Assembly: GCA_965223165.1 (NCBI GenBank)
Contig: CBDCVQ010000020.1
Coordinates: forward strand, 682,001 to 746,000
Length of the DNA: 64,000 bases
Reading direction: 5' to 3'
Source of the DNA: JABDMH01 sp965223165
GTDB taxonomy: Bacteria; Bacteroidota; Bacteroidia; Chitinophagales; Saprospiraceae
Shown here: positions 42,724-51,408 of the stretch, piece after piece
How positions within the stretch are numbered: the stretch's first letter is position 1
Layout of the letters: each line of letters starts with the position of its first letter
Position numbers and translations under genes: made by a program
Notes under the pieces: generated by a model
Seen by the model: only the letters and a program-made list of their open reading frames with translations
Database searches by the model: none
Told to the model about the DNA's origin: nothing

Positions 42724-43734
42724 CTAGATGACCTGCACCTCCGGCACCAGCCAGATACCAAACTTCTCCTGGACTTCTCCCGCCACATGGACGGCCAGGT
42801 CACGTAGCTCAGCCCCGGTACCACGGCCGTGGTTGACCAGTACCAAAGCGTGCCGGTCGTAGATACCCACATCATCTCTCCGATATCCTTTCCACCCACA
42901 CTGTTCGATCAGCCAGGCGGCCGATATCTTTACCCCCAGGGGTTGAGGATAGCCCTTCAGCTGAGGGTAAGTGCGTTGCAGCTTGTCAAAGTAGGATCTG
43001 GCTATGGTCGGGTTTTGGAAAAAACTACCGGCGTTGCCCAGCTCCCCAGGATCGGGCAATTTTGAACGCCGGATCTTGATGACGGCCTCACTGATATCCT
43101 GGGGGCTGGGAGAAGTAATTTGTCGATTGGCCAATTCCGCTGCGATAGCCCCGTAATCTGTCCGAATCCGATGGTCAGCTGTGGTCAGCTTGAGTCGTAC
43201 ATTGGCGATGGCATACTTTCCCCGCAGGGGTCCTTTGAAGACACTGTAGCGATAGCCAAAGGCACACTCGTCATGGTCAAATGAGCGACGGCTCCCGGTC
43301 TTCATATCCACGGCCTCGAGTCGATCAAAGACGGACGCAAACTCGACCCCATAGGCCCCGATGTTCTGGATGGGCGCTGCGCCCACGGTGCCCGGTATGA
43401 GTGACAGGTTTTCCAGGCCGCCATATCCCTGTCGTAGGGTCCAGCGGACCAAGTCATGCCAGGTCACACCGGCTCCGACCTCCAACGTCACCTGGCCGGC
43501 TCCTTCTTCGACCACCTCGATGTATTCGATCTTGTTGCGGATGATCAGCCCCTCGTAGGGTCCGGTGAAAAGTATGTTGCTGCCACCGCCCAGGATCATC
43601 TTGGGATCAAACGATGTAGCTATGGCGTGCTCCAGTCCTTCGATGCTGTCGACTTCGACAAAGTGTCTGGCCTCAACGTCTACCCCAAAGGTATTGTACG
43701 ACGCCAGGGAAAAGTCTTTCCGGATCTGCTGCAT
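42724..43734 (-). CDS. murB: UDP-N-acetylenolpyruvoylglucosamine reductase (MurB, type I)
   Basis: FAD enzyme reducing UDP-GlcNAc-enolpyruvate to UDP-MurNAc. 336 residues: FAD-binding GGGSNILF near 48-55, LIPGTVGAAPIQNIGAYGVE near 115-134, and GNAGSFFQNP, whose Ser donates the proton in type I enzymes. The C-terminal LVPEVQVI is typical. The start codon follows directly after the ABC transporter stop codon, so the two are co-transcribed. Confidence 0.97.
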   Translation of the reverse strand: MQQIRKDFSLASYNTFGVDVEARHFVEVDSIEGLEHAIATSFDPKMILGGGSNILFTGPYEGLIIRNKIEYIEVVEEGAGQVTLEVGAGVTWHDLVRWTLRQGYGGLENLSLIPGTVGAAPIQNIGAYGVEFASVFDRLEAVDMKTGSRRSFDHDECAFGYRYSVFKGPLRGKYAIANVRLKLTTADHRIRTDYGAIAAELANRQITSPSPQDISEAVIKIRRSKLPDPGELGNAGSFFQNPTIARSYFDKLQRTYPQLKGYPQPLGVKISAAWLIEQCGWKGYRRDDVGIYDRHALVLVNHGRGTGAELRDLAVHVAGEVQEKFGIWLVPEVQVI

Positions 43735-45534
43735 CTACGAGGTGCTTTCAAACTGTAGACGGGCGAGATTACTGTAGGCCCCATTTTCCTTGACAGAAAG
43801 TTCTTGATGGGAGCCTGACTCAACGATGGTGCCCTGATCGATCACGTAGATGCAATCTACATCGCGGATCGTGCTCAGTCGGTGTGCAATAATCACAGAC
43901 GTGCGACCATACATCAGCTTGTGCAGGGCATCTTGTACGACCTTTTCCGCTTCTGCATCCAGTGACGAGGTGGCTTCATCCAGGATGAGTATACTCGGAT
44001 CTCGCAAGATAGCCCGGGCAATGGCCACCCGTTGCCGCTGGCCTCCCGATAGTTTGACCCCTCGCTCACCGACAATCGTATCAAGCCCATCCGGAAAGGA
44101 TTGGATAAAGTCCCAGGCATTGGCTTGCTTGGCGGCCTCGACGACCTCCTGCTGGGTGGCCTCCTGCTTGCCGTAAAGGATATTCTCCCGGATCGTGCCG
44201 CCAAACAAGATCACCTCCTGGGGCACGACAGCAATATTACGACGCAGATGACTGACGTCGTACTCCTCAATCGGACGGCCATCAATCCACACCTGACCAC
44301 CGGTCACGTCATAAAAGTGAAGAATCAGCTTGGCAATCGTACTCTTGCCCGATCCCGAGGGTCCGACCAGCGCGATCTTTTGGCCAGCTTCCACTTCAAA
44401 ACTGACATCGGTCAGTACGGGCACGTCCGACCGGGTCGGGTACGAAAAGGAAACCCCGTCAAAGGCAATATCACCCTTGGGTCGCTGGCCCCGCGCTCTG
44501 GCAGAAGACAGATCCACCTCTTGTCCACGATCCAGTATCTCCAGGATGCGTTCGGTCGCTCCCACCGCACCGGACAAGGTGGTGTACAGATTGCCAATGC
44601 TGGCGATCGCCCCACCGATCAGGCCGGTATATATAATAAAGGAAAACAAATCACCGACGGCCATATCGCCACTCTCGACAAAGAGCGCACCCTGCCAGAG
44701 CACGAAGAAAATACCTCCAAACAGGACGGTGATGATGAAGATGAAGAAGATGCCCCGGGTCCGGGCATACCGCAGAGAAATGGATACGATCTTGCCGATC
44801 GAGTCTGCGTATCGTACGGACTCGTACCACTCATTTGTGAAGGACTTGACCGCTGAAAACGACTGAAGCGTCTCCTCGACAATGATGTTGGTCTCCGCGA
44901 GTTGATCCTGTCGCTCACGCGACAACTTTTTGATATAGCGGCCAAAAAATATCGCCAGCACCACGATCACGGGAAAGGAAAGGAGCATGATGAGCGATAA
45001 CTTGGGGGCTAGCCAAGCCAGGATGACTACACCACTGATCAAGATCACAAATTGCCGCAGAAATTCCGCCAGGGTAATGCTGAACGCTCCCTGCAGTTGC
45101 TCCACATCGGCCGTGATCCGACTGGTAATCTCTCCCACCCGCCGCTCTTCAAAGAACAGTATAGGCTGGCATATCAGCTTGTCGTAGAGGGCCTTGCGGA
45201 CATCGGCCATGCCCTTCTCGCTGACGATCGCAAATGTGATGGTGCGAAAGTAAGAGAACAGTCCCTGCAAGACCAGAATCACAATAAAGAGGATCCCATA
45301 TTGCTTGACGGTATAAGGAAGGCGAGAATCACCATTGGCGGCATTGGCCATCTCGCCGGCGGCGCCAGGAAATATCATAAAGACCAGGCTGGACACCACC
45401 AGCAAGACCAAACCGACAATGAAGTACGCCCGATAGGGGCGAATAAATCGAAAGATGCGGGCAGTGTCCTTCAACGTCCCCCAACTCAACTTCATTCGCT
45501 CACTTGATTCCTGCCCGGCGGGTCTTCTTGCCAT
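43735..45534 (-). CDS. ABC exporter, fused permease and ATPase (ABCB/MsbA-like)
   Basis: 599 residues from ATG at 45534. Six-helix permease at about 25-320 (IVGLVLLVVSSLVFMIFPGAAGE...), then an ATPase domain: Walker A VGPSGSGKST near 388, signature LSGGQRQRVAIARAIL near 494, Walker B ILILDEATSSLD and the switch His of IIAHRLST. A perfect -7 element overlaps an alternative upstream ATG (45555), arguing for the start chosen. It could be an MsbA-like lipid flippase or a drug exporter; the sequence does not decide. Forms an operon with murB. Confidence 0.9.
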   Translation of the reverse strand: MARRPAGQESSERMKLSWGTLKDTARIFRFIRPYRAYFIVGLVLLVVSSLVFMIFPGAAGEMANAANGDSRLPYTVKQYGILFIVILVLQGLFSYFRTITFAIVSEKGMADVRKALYDKLICQPILFFEERRVGEITSRITADVEQLQGAFSITLAEFLRQFVILISGVVILAWLAPKLSLIMLLSFPVIVVLAIFFGRYIKKLSRERQDQLAETNIIVEETLQSFSAVKSFTNEWYESVRYADSIGKIVSISLRYARTRGIFFIFIITVLFGGIFFVLWQGALFVESGDMAVGDLFSFIIYTGLIGGAIASIGNLYTTLSGAVGATERILEILDRGQEVDLSSARARGQRPKGDIAFDGVSFSYPTRSDVPVLTDVSFEVEAGQKIALVGPSGSGKSTIAKLILHFYDVTGGQVWIDGRPIEEYDVSHLRRNIAVVPQEVILFGGTIRENILYGKQEATQQEVVEAAKQANAWDFIQSFPDGLDTIVGERGVKLSGGQRQRVAIARAILRDPSILILDEATSSLDAEAEKVVQDALHKLMYGRTSVIIAHRLSTIRDVDCIYVIDQGTIVESGSHQELSVKENGAYSNLARLQFESTS

Positions 45535-45552
45535 AATGCCTTTTAAACCACG

Positions 45553-45560
45553 CAAATATA
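45553..45560 (-). promoter_or_regulatory. -7 promoter element of the ABC exporter-murB operon
   Basis: TATATTTG on the minus strand, exact TAnnTTTG match, 19-26 bases before the ATG at 45534. It implies a leader of about 12 bases. Confidence 0.45.
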
Positions 45561-45689
45561 AACAGCATTGGGCGCTGGAGGTTTGGCATATTTGATATTG
45601 ACAGGATTGTGACAGTGGCGGGTGCCTAAGATCCCGGGCCTAGTCCAGCACAAACAGCTACCACGATCTGCCTGCCGCCGGTCAACGTG

Positions 45690-46139
45690 CTAAAGGTATT
45701 TGGACAGTAGATTGATCTGTGCCACGTGATAAATATCGTGATGAATGGCACCCTGCACCACCTGCTCCACCGTGAAAGAAGACTTCTCGTCAATCTGCTG
45801 GCTCGGGTCCATACTTGTCTCTGTCAATGCGAGAAGCAGCGCCTCCTGGCTTTCGTCCAATCTGGCGAGGAGATCCTGCCACTCCTCCATGCTCATGCGG
45901 TCGATCGTCGGAAAATTTTCGGAATCCGGCACGCTGGTGTGTTTGCCCTGGGTCAGCAGCCGCAAGACATATTGGCGCCAGGCCAGGATATGATGCACCA
46001 GCTCAGCGATGTTGTAGCTGTCTCCCAGGCGCAAAAGTGCTTTTCCCACAGCCACCTCACCCAATGACTTGACGACATTTTTTCCATACCAGGGCGTACC
46101 CTCATACACTTGTTTGAGTTGACTGGCCAGTGACGTCAT
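45690..46139 (-). CDS. DinB-like (YfiT/DUF664) four-helix protein
   Basis: 149 residues from the ATG at 46139 (a longer frame begins three codons upstream). Four-helix DinB pattern: His in ELVHHILAWRQYVL, and the pair in HHDIYHVAQINLLSK near 137-146, the usual divalent metal ligands. Members are metal-dependent thiol S-transferases or of unknown role. Stands alone on the minus strand. Confidence 0.82.
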   Translation of the reverse strand: MTSLASQLKQVYEGTPWYGKNVVKSLGEVAVGKALLRLGDSYNIAELVHHILAWRQYVLRLLTQGKHTSVPDSENFPTIDRMSMEEWQDLLARLDESQEALLLALTETSMDPSQQIDEKSSFTVEQVVQGAIHHDIYHVAQINLLSKYL

Positions 46140-46233
46140 CGGATCCATCTCGTATTATTTCGCAGGTGAGTATACGGTATTCTCCACAATCAGAAAAGGC
46201 ATGGCCTCGCTGCCCAACCGAAAGAACGAGAAC

Positions 46234-46401
46234 TCATAATAAACTCAGGAGAGCCATCCCTACAAAGAAAAGACCGCCGAGCACGGCAGAAACCACCAAT
46301 ATCAGCCATGCAAGCCGCCTCAGATCCAGATCAAATATCTCCGAGATGGGTAACGGTAGAAGACAGATGCCCTGGCCAGACCGGTTTGGATGTATTTCGG
46401 T
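46234..46401 (-). other. open frame for a small hydrophobic peptide without a standard start
   Basis: The gap between the DinB-like gene and the next gene has a 55-codon open frame containing FDLDLRRLAWLILVVSAVLG and a further hydrophobic stretch before TGA. It reads like a single-pass membrane peptide, but no ATG, GTG or TTG precedes the hydrophobic part. It may be decayed or use a rare start. Confidence 0.25.
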
Positions 46402-46408
46402 CTAAATC

Positions 46409-47029
46409 CTATACGGAAAAACCCTCCTCTTTGAGGATATCGTAGATCTCTCGGCCCTTCTGATAAAAGCGCTGGATCTCTTTAGGGGGAAGTCTCCTGC
46501 CGTGTCGATAGAGAATCAGGAAATAGTTGAGACCCTCCACGTGCCAGTCCTTCTCAAAGGTGAAATAGTGGAGTACGGACTCACTAAAGGTGTCCCGAAC
46601 TAGCTCCTCATCCTCCCCCTTCAAGAGATACTGATTTGAAAACTGCTCATGGCTGGTAAAGTCGATGTCGTCCCATCCGAGCCAGGCGCCAATTTTGTGC
46701 AGCACGTTTTCCGGCTTTAGATAAAACTGAGGCAGACCCAGCTCCTTCGAGTAGATAAAAAAAACAGTCTGCACATATGTCCGACTGCTATTGCCTGACC
46801 TGACAGTGTATTGATAGTCAAATACCCGGAGCTTTACATCATCCTCCGGCTCATTTCTCCACAGAAGGTGCTTGATCTTTTTCGATCTTCCCCGCCCAAA
46901 AAGCTTGAAGTCCATCAGCAATCGCATCACCCGAATCTCATCATCCGGCGCGTATTTCATGCCTAGACTCGGCGCCAAGCGAGCCATTTCTTCTTGCCGT
47001 TCTGACTTTAGAAAATCCCAAAACCCCAT
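46409..47029 (-). CDS. conserved hypothetical protein
   Basis: 206 residues without signal peptide or membrane segment; starts MGFWDFLKSERQEEMARLAPSL. A middle block (VFDYQYTVRSGNSSRTYVQTVFFIYS, then LPQFYLKPENVLHKIG) resembles beta-rich proteins with an F-D-Y and L-P-x-F-x-L-x-P-E pattern found in other bacteria, but I cannot name the family. The GRGRSKK basic patch near 46-52 is notable. Function unknown. Confidence 0.72.
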   Translation of the reverse strand: MGFWDFLKSERQEEMARLAPSLGMKYAPDDEIRVMRLLMDFKLFGRGRSKKIKHLLWRNEPEDDVKLRVFDYQYTVRSGNSSRTYVQTVFFIYSKELGLPQFYLKPENVLHKIGAWLGWDDIDFTSHEQFSNQYLLKGEDEELVRDTFSESVLHYFTFEKDWHVEGLNYFLILYRHGRRLPPKEIQRFYQKGREIYDILKEEGFSV

Positions 47030-47103
47030 CGTGGGAAGATAACCAAATTGCCTAAAGGAGCTGGGTCCAACTCGGGACCTCCGTGACGGTCAGTTGCCTG
47101 TGA

Positions 47104-47535
47104 TCATAGACGATCGACGAGCTTCTTTTCTACGATCAGCGCCTTTACAATGCGATGCCCGGCAAAGAAATAAATAGCATAGGAACCGGGTGCCAGCCGC
47201 TGCAAGTCCAGCCAGTCCTCTCGAGCGAATTTGCGCTTGCGTAGAATAATGCCCTCCAGATTGGAGACGGTATATTGCAAGAGACCCGGGTAGTCCGTAT
47301 TAATCGTGAGCACCTGGTCTTCATCGGCCACGGCCATAGAAACGGAACCCTCAAAATCAAAATCCGTAAATCCATCGGAGATGGCGAAGGTATGATGCGT
47401 GGTAGTCGCGGATAGGTTCAAGCTGGCAACCAACGGATTTGGATCCGCGGAAACGGAGACGGCGTCTCCGGTCTGGGTTGAGGCCCCGGGCAAAAAGACC
47501 CCAAGCAGGATTGAGATCAATAGTGTGTGTTTCAT
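47104..47535 (-). CDS. small secreted protein with sorting-domain-like C-terminus
   Basis: 143 residues from the ATG at 47535, which gives the signal peptide MKHTLLISILLGVFLPGAS; a longer frame from 47583 would hide it. The last 55 residues (LLQYTVSNLEGIILRKRKF ... LQRLAPGSYAIYFFAGHRIVKALIVEKK) have the strand pattern of type A T9SS sorting domains (a turn with G, then L-x-P-G-x-Y). The usual N-terminal YPNP motif is missing. It may be a degenerate cargo or a look-alike domain. Confidence 0.65.
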   Translation of the reverse strand: MKHTLLISILLGVFLPGASTQTGDAVSVSADPNPLVASLNLSATTTHHTFAISDGFTDFDFEGSVSMAVADEDQVLTINTDYPGLLQYTVSNLEGIILRKRKFAREDWLDLQRLAPGSYAIYFFAGHRIVKALIVEKKLVDRL

Positions 47536-47735
47536 CTTCCGACTGCTTGACTGTCCTTGATAAGCTGCAAAAACTCTGCCCAAATGTCCTGCGGTATGGC
47601 ACGATGACCCGGCACTGTCGTACAGGTAGACGATTGCGTCGTTGGCCGCAAGCGAGGGGTGGCAATCGCAGGGTTTAGTGCTTGCTTGCTTGAGAATGTT
47701 TAATTTTCTTGTGCCTTAACAAAATCGCTAGCCTC

Positions 47736-50700
47736 ATGTTCAGATCAGTCCTGATGCTGCTGGCCCTCTTTGCTCTTGAGGTGCAAGCACAGCCCTTGGA
47801 TTCACTATTTGCCGATGCACTCTCGTACCGCTTTGTCGGTCCGTATCGAGGAGGTCGGAGTACCGCTGTAGCGGGGGTACCCAGTCAGCCCTACACCTTC
47901 TATATGGGGAGTACCGGTGGAGGCGTTTGGAAGACGGACGATGCCGGCATGACCTGGAAGAACATCTCGGATGGGCAGATCCGGTGTGGCAGCATTGGTT
48001 CGATCTCGGTGGCCCCGTCTGCTCCCTACGTAGTGTACGTGGGTACCGGCTCCGATAGTCCCCGGGGTAACGTATCTCCCGGCATCGGTCTGTACAAGTC
48101 GATCGATAGCGGAAAAACCTGGGAGCACAAGGGGCTCGAGCTATGTGGGCAAATCGGTGACATCGTGGTACATCCCACCCAGCCAGACCTACTGTTTGTG
48201 GCGGCGCTGGGCAATATCTTCCAGCCCAATAAAGAGCGGGGCGTCTATAGATCCACCGACGGAGGAGATAGCTGGGAGCATGTCTTGTACCTCAGCGACA
48301 CCGTGGGCGCTGTGGATCTGGCCCTGCATCCCAGCAATCCCAACATCATCTATGCGGGTATGTGGCGGGCTGAACGCAAACCCTGGACGATGATCGATGG
48401 GGGCAACGAAGGAGGCCTCTATCGGACCCTGGATCGGGGCACCACCTGGCAGAAGATCGAAAACGGACTCCCCGATGGTGTCATCGGCAAGATTGGCGTG
48501 ACAATCTCTCCGGCCAATCCCGACCGCATTTGGGTCATCCAGCAAGCCGCCGACGAAGAAAAGGGAGGGGTCTACCGATCGGACGATGGTGGAGATAGCT
48601 TTCGCCGTATTTGTCGGGATCATAAGTTGAGGCAGCGGGGCTGGTACTACACCCGCATATTTGCCGATCCCCAGGACGAAAATACCGTCTACGTTACCAA
48701 CACCGGCTTTTACAAGTCCATCGATGGGGGTGAGCATTTTGACCATCGCTACATCGTACCTCACGGCGACAATCACGATGTCTGGATCCATCCCGACCAT
48801 CCGGAGATCATGATCAATAGCAATGACGGTGGCGCCAACGTGACCCTCAATGGTGGTCAAACCTGGTCGCCGCAGACCAATCAGCCCACGGCCGAGTTTT
48901 ATCGATTGACGGTGGATCATCAATTTCCATATCGGCTGTATGCCGGTCAGCAGGACAATACCACCATCTCGGTGCCTAGCCGGAGCTCGGGGGGAATTCA
49001 TCCCAAGCAGGTATGGTATGCCGTAGGCGGAGGGGAAAGTGCGGACGTTGCGGTCCACCCCCAAGATCCCAACATCATCTATGCGACGACCTACAGCGGC
49101 ATCATCACCCGGGTCAACCTGGCCACCAACGAACGCAGCGACATCGGAGCATATCCGCATTACACGGAGGGCACTCAGACCCGCGATCTGAAGTATCGCT
49201 GGCAATGGAACTTTCCCATTCGCATTTCGCAGCATGACCCTAACGTCATCTACCACACCTCCAACTATGTCCACCGATCAACCGATGAGGGTAAGAGTTG
49301 GACGATAATCAGCCCGGATCTCACCCGAGACATTGATGCCTATCACGATATTCCTGGCGGTCCGGTGCAACACGATGGTACCGGCGTGGAGATATACAGC
49401 ACCATCTTTTCCTTTGCCGAATCGGCCTCGGATCCAAACACGATCTGGGTCGGCAGCGATGACGGCATGATTCACATCACCCGTGACGGCGGCAACCAAT
49501 GGCAGGATATCACCCCGAGCATGATACCCCGCGAGGGTACGGTCAATGACATCAAGCTATCGCCACATGCCGACGGTACCGCCTGGGTAGCCGTATACCA
49601 TTATCGCATGGGCGACTTTAAGCCCTACGTTTTACAGACCAAGGACTACGGCAGGAAGTGGACGTTGCTGACCGACGGCAATGGCATCCCCGAAGATCAC
49701 TTCGTGCGCACCATCGCCGAGGACACCGAGGTGCCGGGCCTGCTCTTTGCCGGTACCGAATTTGGCCTTTATGTCTCCCATGACCACGGTGGTCACTGGC
49801 AACCCCTTCAGCTAAACCTGCCGCATACCCCCATCACCGATATGGAGGTACATCAGGGAGACCTGGTGATGAGTACCCAGGGCCGGGGATTTTGGATTTT
49901 GGATGCATTAAATGTGATCCGGCAATGGCGAGCCGATCTCGTCGATGAGTCCCTGCACTTGTTTCAACCGGAAGATACATATCGCTCCAATCTGGGAGGA
50001 TTTGGGGGTACGGCTCCTCCGCGCAGCCCCTATCGAGCCGACCTCTATGTCTACCTTGCGGACGACCTCGACACTAGCCAGACCCTGTCGCTCGTCATTC
50101 AAGATATGGCGGGTGACACCGTGCGACGATGGGCCAGCGATCTGGACGCTCGCCAGCGACTCAAAGTCCAAGCAGGACTCAATCGGGTCAGTTGGGACCT
50201 CACGCTGGCAGCCCCCACCATCGTCAAAGACCTGGTCATGATGGATATGCGATACCCAGGCCAGGGACCAAAGGCAGTACCCGGTACCTATCGGGCCACC
50301 CTAAGCTCCGGAGCAGAGCGCAAATCAGTGACCTTTGGCTTGGCAAAAGACCCGCGCTGGCAAGTGACAAACGATGATCTGAAGGCAAACCTTCAGCTCG
50401 CCCTGGCCGTGCGAGATCTGATCACTCGCTCGCAGGAGCAGATTATGAACCTCCGCGGCATCCGCCGCCAGGCTGGCGTCTTGCACGAACGCCTCAGCCG
50501 ACCGCAAAAGAAGCGCACGGGACCGGCCATCCAAGCCTTGATCCAGCAGACCAAAACGCTGGAGGAGATGATCTTTCAAACTAAAATTGAGACCTCTCAG
50601 GACGAGATTAACTATCCGAGGAAACTCACCAATCATTTGATCCGTTTATATCGGGTCGTGATCTCTCAAAATGACCGTCCCTCACAGGGAGAACTAGAAC

Positions 50701-50828
50701 GCTGGGCCGACCTGCAAAAGGCATATGAGCCATTTGCTCAAGCCTATGAGGACTTCCTGGCAGAAGATCTCTCCGGGCTGATCGAGCAGATGAAGGCAGA
50801 GGGGATTCCTGCGATTATTTCACAATAA
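47736..50828 (+). CDS. secreted VPS10/sortilin-fold protein with BNR (Asp-box) repeats, copy 1
   Basis: 1,030 residues from the ATG at 47736. Signal peptide (FRSVLMLLALFALEVQAQ), then a beta-propeller with at least eight Asp-box motifs (KTDDAGMTW, KSIDSGKTW, RSTDGGDSW, RTLDRGTTW, RSDDGGDSF, RSTDEGKSW, ITRDGGNQW and VSHDHGGHW), and a helical C-terminal 180 residues. The usual annotation is glycosyl hydrolase or WD40/YVTN/BNR-like; no catalytic residues for sialidase are evident. No T9SS sorting domain is seen. The second copy lies at 55.7-58.9 kb. Confidence 0.88.
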   Translation: MFRSVLMLLALFALEVQAQPLDSLFADALSYRFVGPYRGGRSTAVAGVPSQPYTFYMGSTGGGVWKTDDAGMTWKNISDGQIRCGSIGSISVAPSAPYVVYVGTGSDSPRGNVSPGIGLYKSIDSGKTWEHKGLELCGQIGDIVVHPTQPDLLFVAALGNIFQPNKERGVYRSTDGGDSWEHVLYLSDTVGAVDLALHPSNPNIIYAGMWRAERKPWTMIDGGNEGGLYRTLDRGTTWQKIENGLPDGVIGKIGVTISPANPDRIWVIQQAADEEKGGVYRSDDGGDSFRRICRDHKLRQRGWYYTRIFADPQDENTVYVTNTGFYKSIDGGEHFDHRYIVPHGDNHDVWIHPDHPEIMINSNDGGANVTLNGGQTWSPQTNQPTAEFYRLTVDHQFPYRLYAGQQDNTTISVPSRSSGGIHPKQVWYAVGGGESADVAVHPQDPNIIYATTYSGIITRVNLATNERSDIGAYPHYTEGTQTRDLKYRWQWNFPIRISQHDPNVIYHTSNYVHRSTDEGKSWTIISPDLTRDIDAYHDIPGGPVQHDGTGVEIYSTIFSFAESASDPNTIWVGSDDGMIHITRDGGNQWQDITPSMIPREGTVNDIKLSPHADGTAWVAVYHYRMGDFKPYVLQTKDYGRKWTLLTDGNGIPEDHFVRTIAEDTEVPGLLFAGTEFGLYVSHDHGGHWQPLQLNLPHTPITDMEVHQGDLVMSTQGRGFWILDALNVIRQWRADLVDESLHLFQPEDTYRSNLGGFGGTAPPRSPYRADLYVYLADDLDTSQTLSLVIQDMAGDTVRRWASDLDARQRLKVQAGLNRVSWDLTLAAPTIVKDLVMMDMRYPGQGPKAVPGTYRATLSSGAERKSVTFGLAKDPRWQVTNDDLKANLQLALAVRDLITRSQEQIMNLRGIRRQAGVLHERLSRPQKKRTGPAIQALIQQTKTLEEMIFQTKIETSQDEINYPRKLTNHLIRLYRVVISQNDRPSQGELERWADLQKAYEPFAQAYEDFLAEDLSGLIEQMKAEGIPAIISQ

Positions 50829-51039
50829 ACGGGGGAAGGTGAGCGGACGCTTCATCACTCGCAGAAACCAGTGTTTGCAGGCGGTCTAGGGGCGAACCGA
50901 CGATGTGACACAGAGATCATATTATTAGAAACTGCTATGTATAAACTTTTGTCGGATTTCGTATATTCAGGCGCTAAGTATTGGCATACCAAGCTAAATA
51001 GACTATAATTACGTTGATTAATCAAAACGATTTTGAACA
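50829..51039. other. intergenic region before the ferredoxin operon
   Basis: 211 bases. The 110 bases next to ferredoxin are AT-rich and contain TTTTG and TACGTTGA elements that resemble but do not match the -33/-7 consensus at the right spacing. No gene seen. Confidence 0.35.
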
Positions 51040-51387
51040 ATGGCAATAATGATCACAGACGAATGCATCAATTGTGGTGCGTGCGAACCGGAATGTCCAA
51101 ATAATGCGATATATGAGGGGGGTGTGGAATGGTCGATTTCGGATGGCACGAGCGTTTCTGGATCCTACCTCCTGAAGGACGGCCGCGAGGTCGATGTCGA
51201 CGAACAATTAGAACCCATTTCTGAAGATTTCTACTATATATCTCCCGACAAGTGTACCGAGTGTGAAGGATTTCATGAAGAGCCCCAGTGTGCGGCCGTT
51301 TGCCCGGTCGATTGCTGCGTGCCCGATCCCGATCATGAAGAAGATGAAGAAACTTTGTTGGCTCGTAAAGATAGATTGCACCTATAG
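51040..51387 (+). CDS. 2[4Fe-4S] ferredoxin (YfhL-like, with insert)
   Basis: 115 residues. First cluster ligands C-x2-C-x2-C-x3-CP in ITDECINCGACEPECPNNAI; second in CTECEGFHEEPQCAAVCPVD, with the wide C-x2-C-x8-C-x3-C spacing of Alvin-type ferredoxins. About 35 residues, acidic and hydrophilic, are inserted between the two. Acts as electron carrier for the downstream oxidoreductase, starting an operon of four genes. Confidence 0.93.
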   Translation: MAIMITDECINCGACEPECPNNAIYEGGVEWSISDGTSVSGSYLLKDGREVDVDEQLEPISEDFYYISPDKCTECEGFHEEPQCAAVCPVDCCVPDPDHEEDEETLLARKDRLHL

Positions 51388-51408
51388 GCTTTACACCAAT
51401 CCATTTTA

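Noticed and set aside
48189..49274. 361-codon minus-strand frame inside the first VPS10-like gene
   Set aside because: Shadow of a strongly biased coding sequence; it has no recognisable domain and no promoter.
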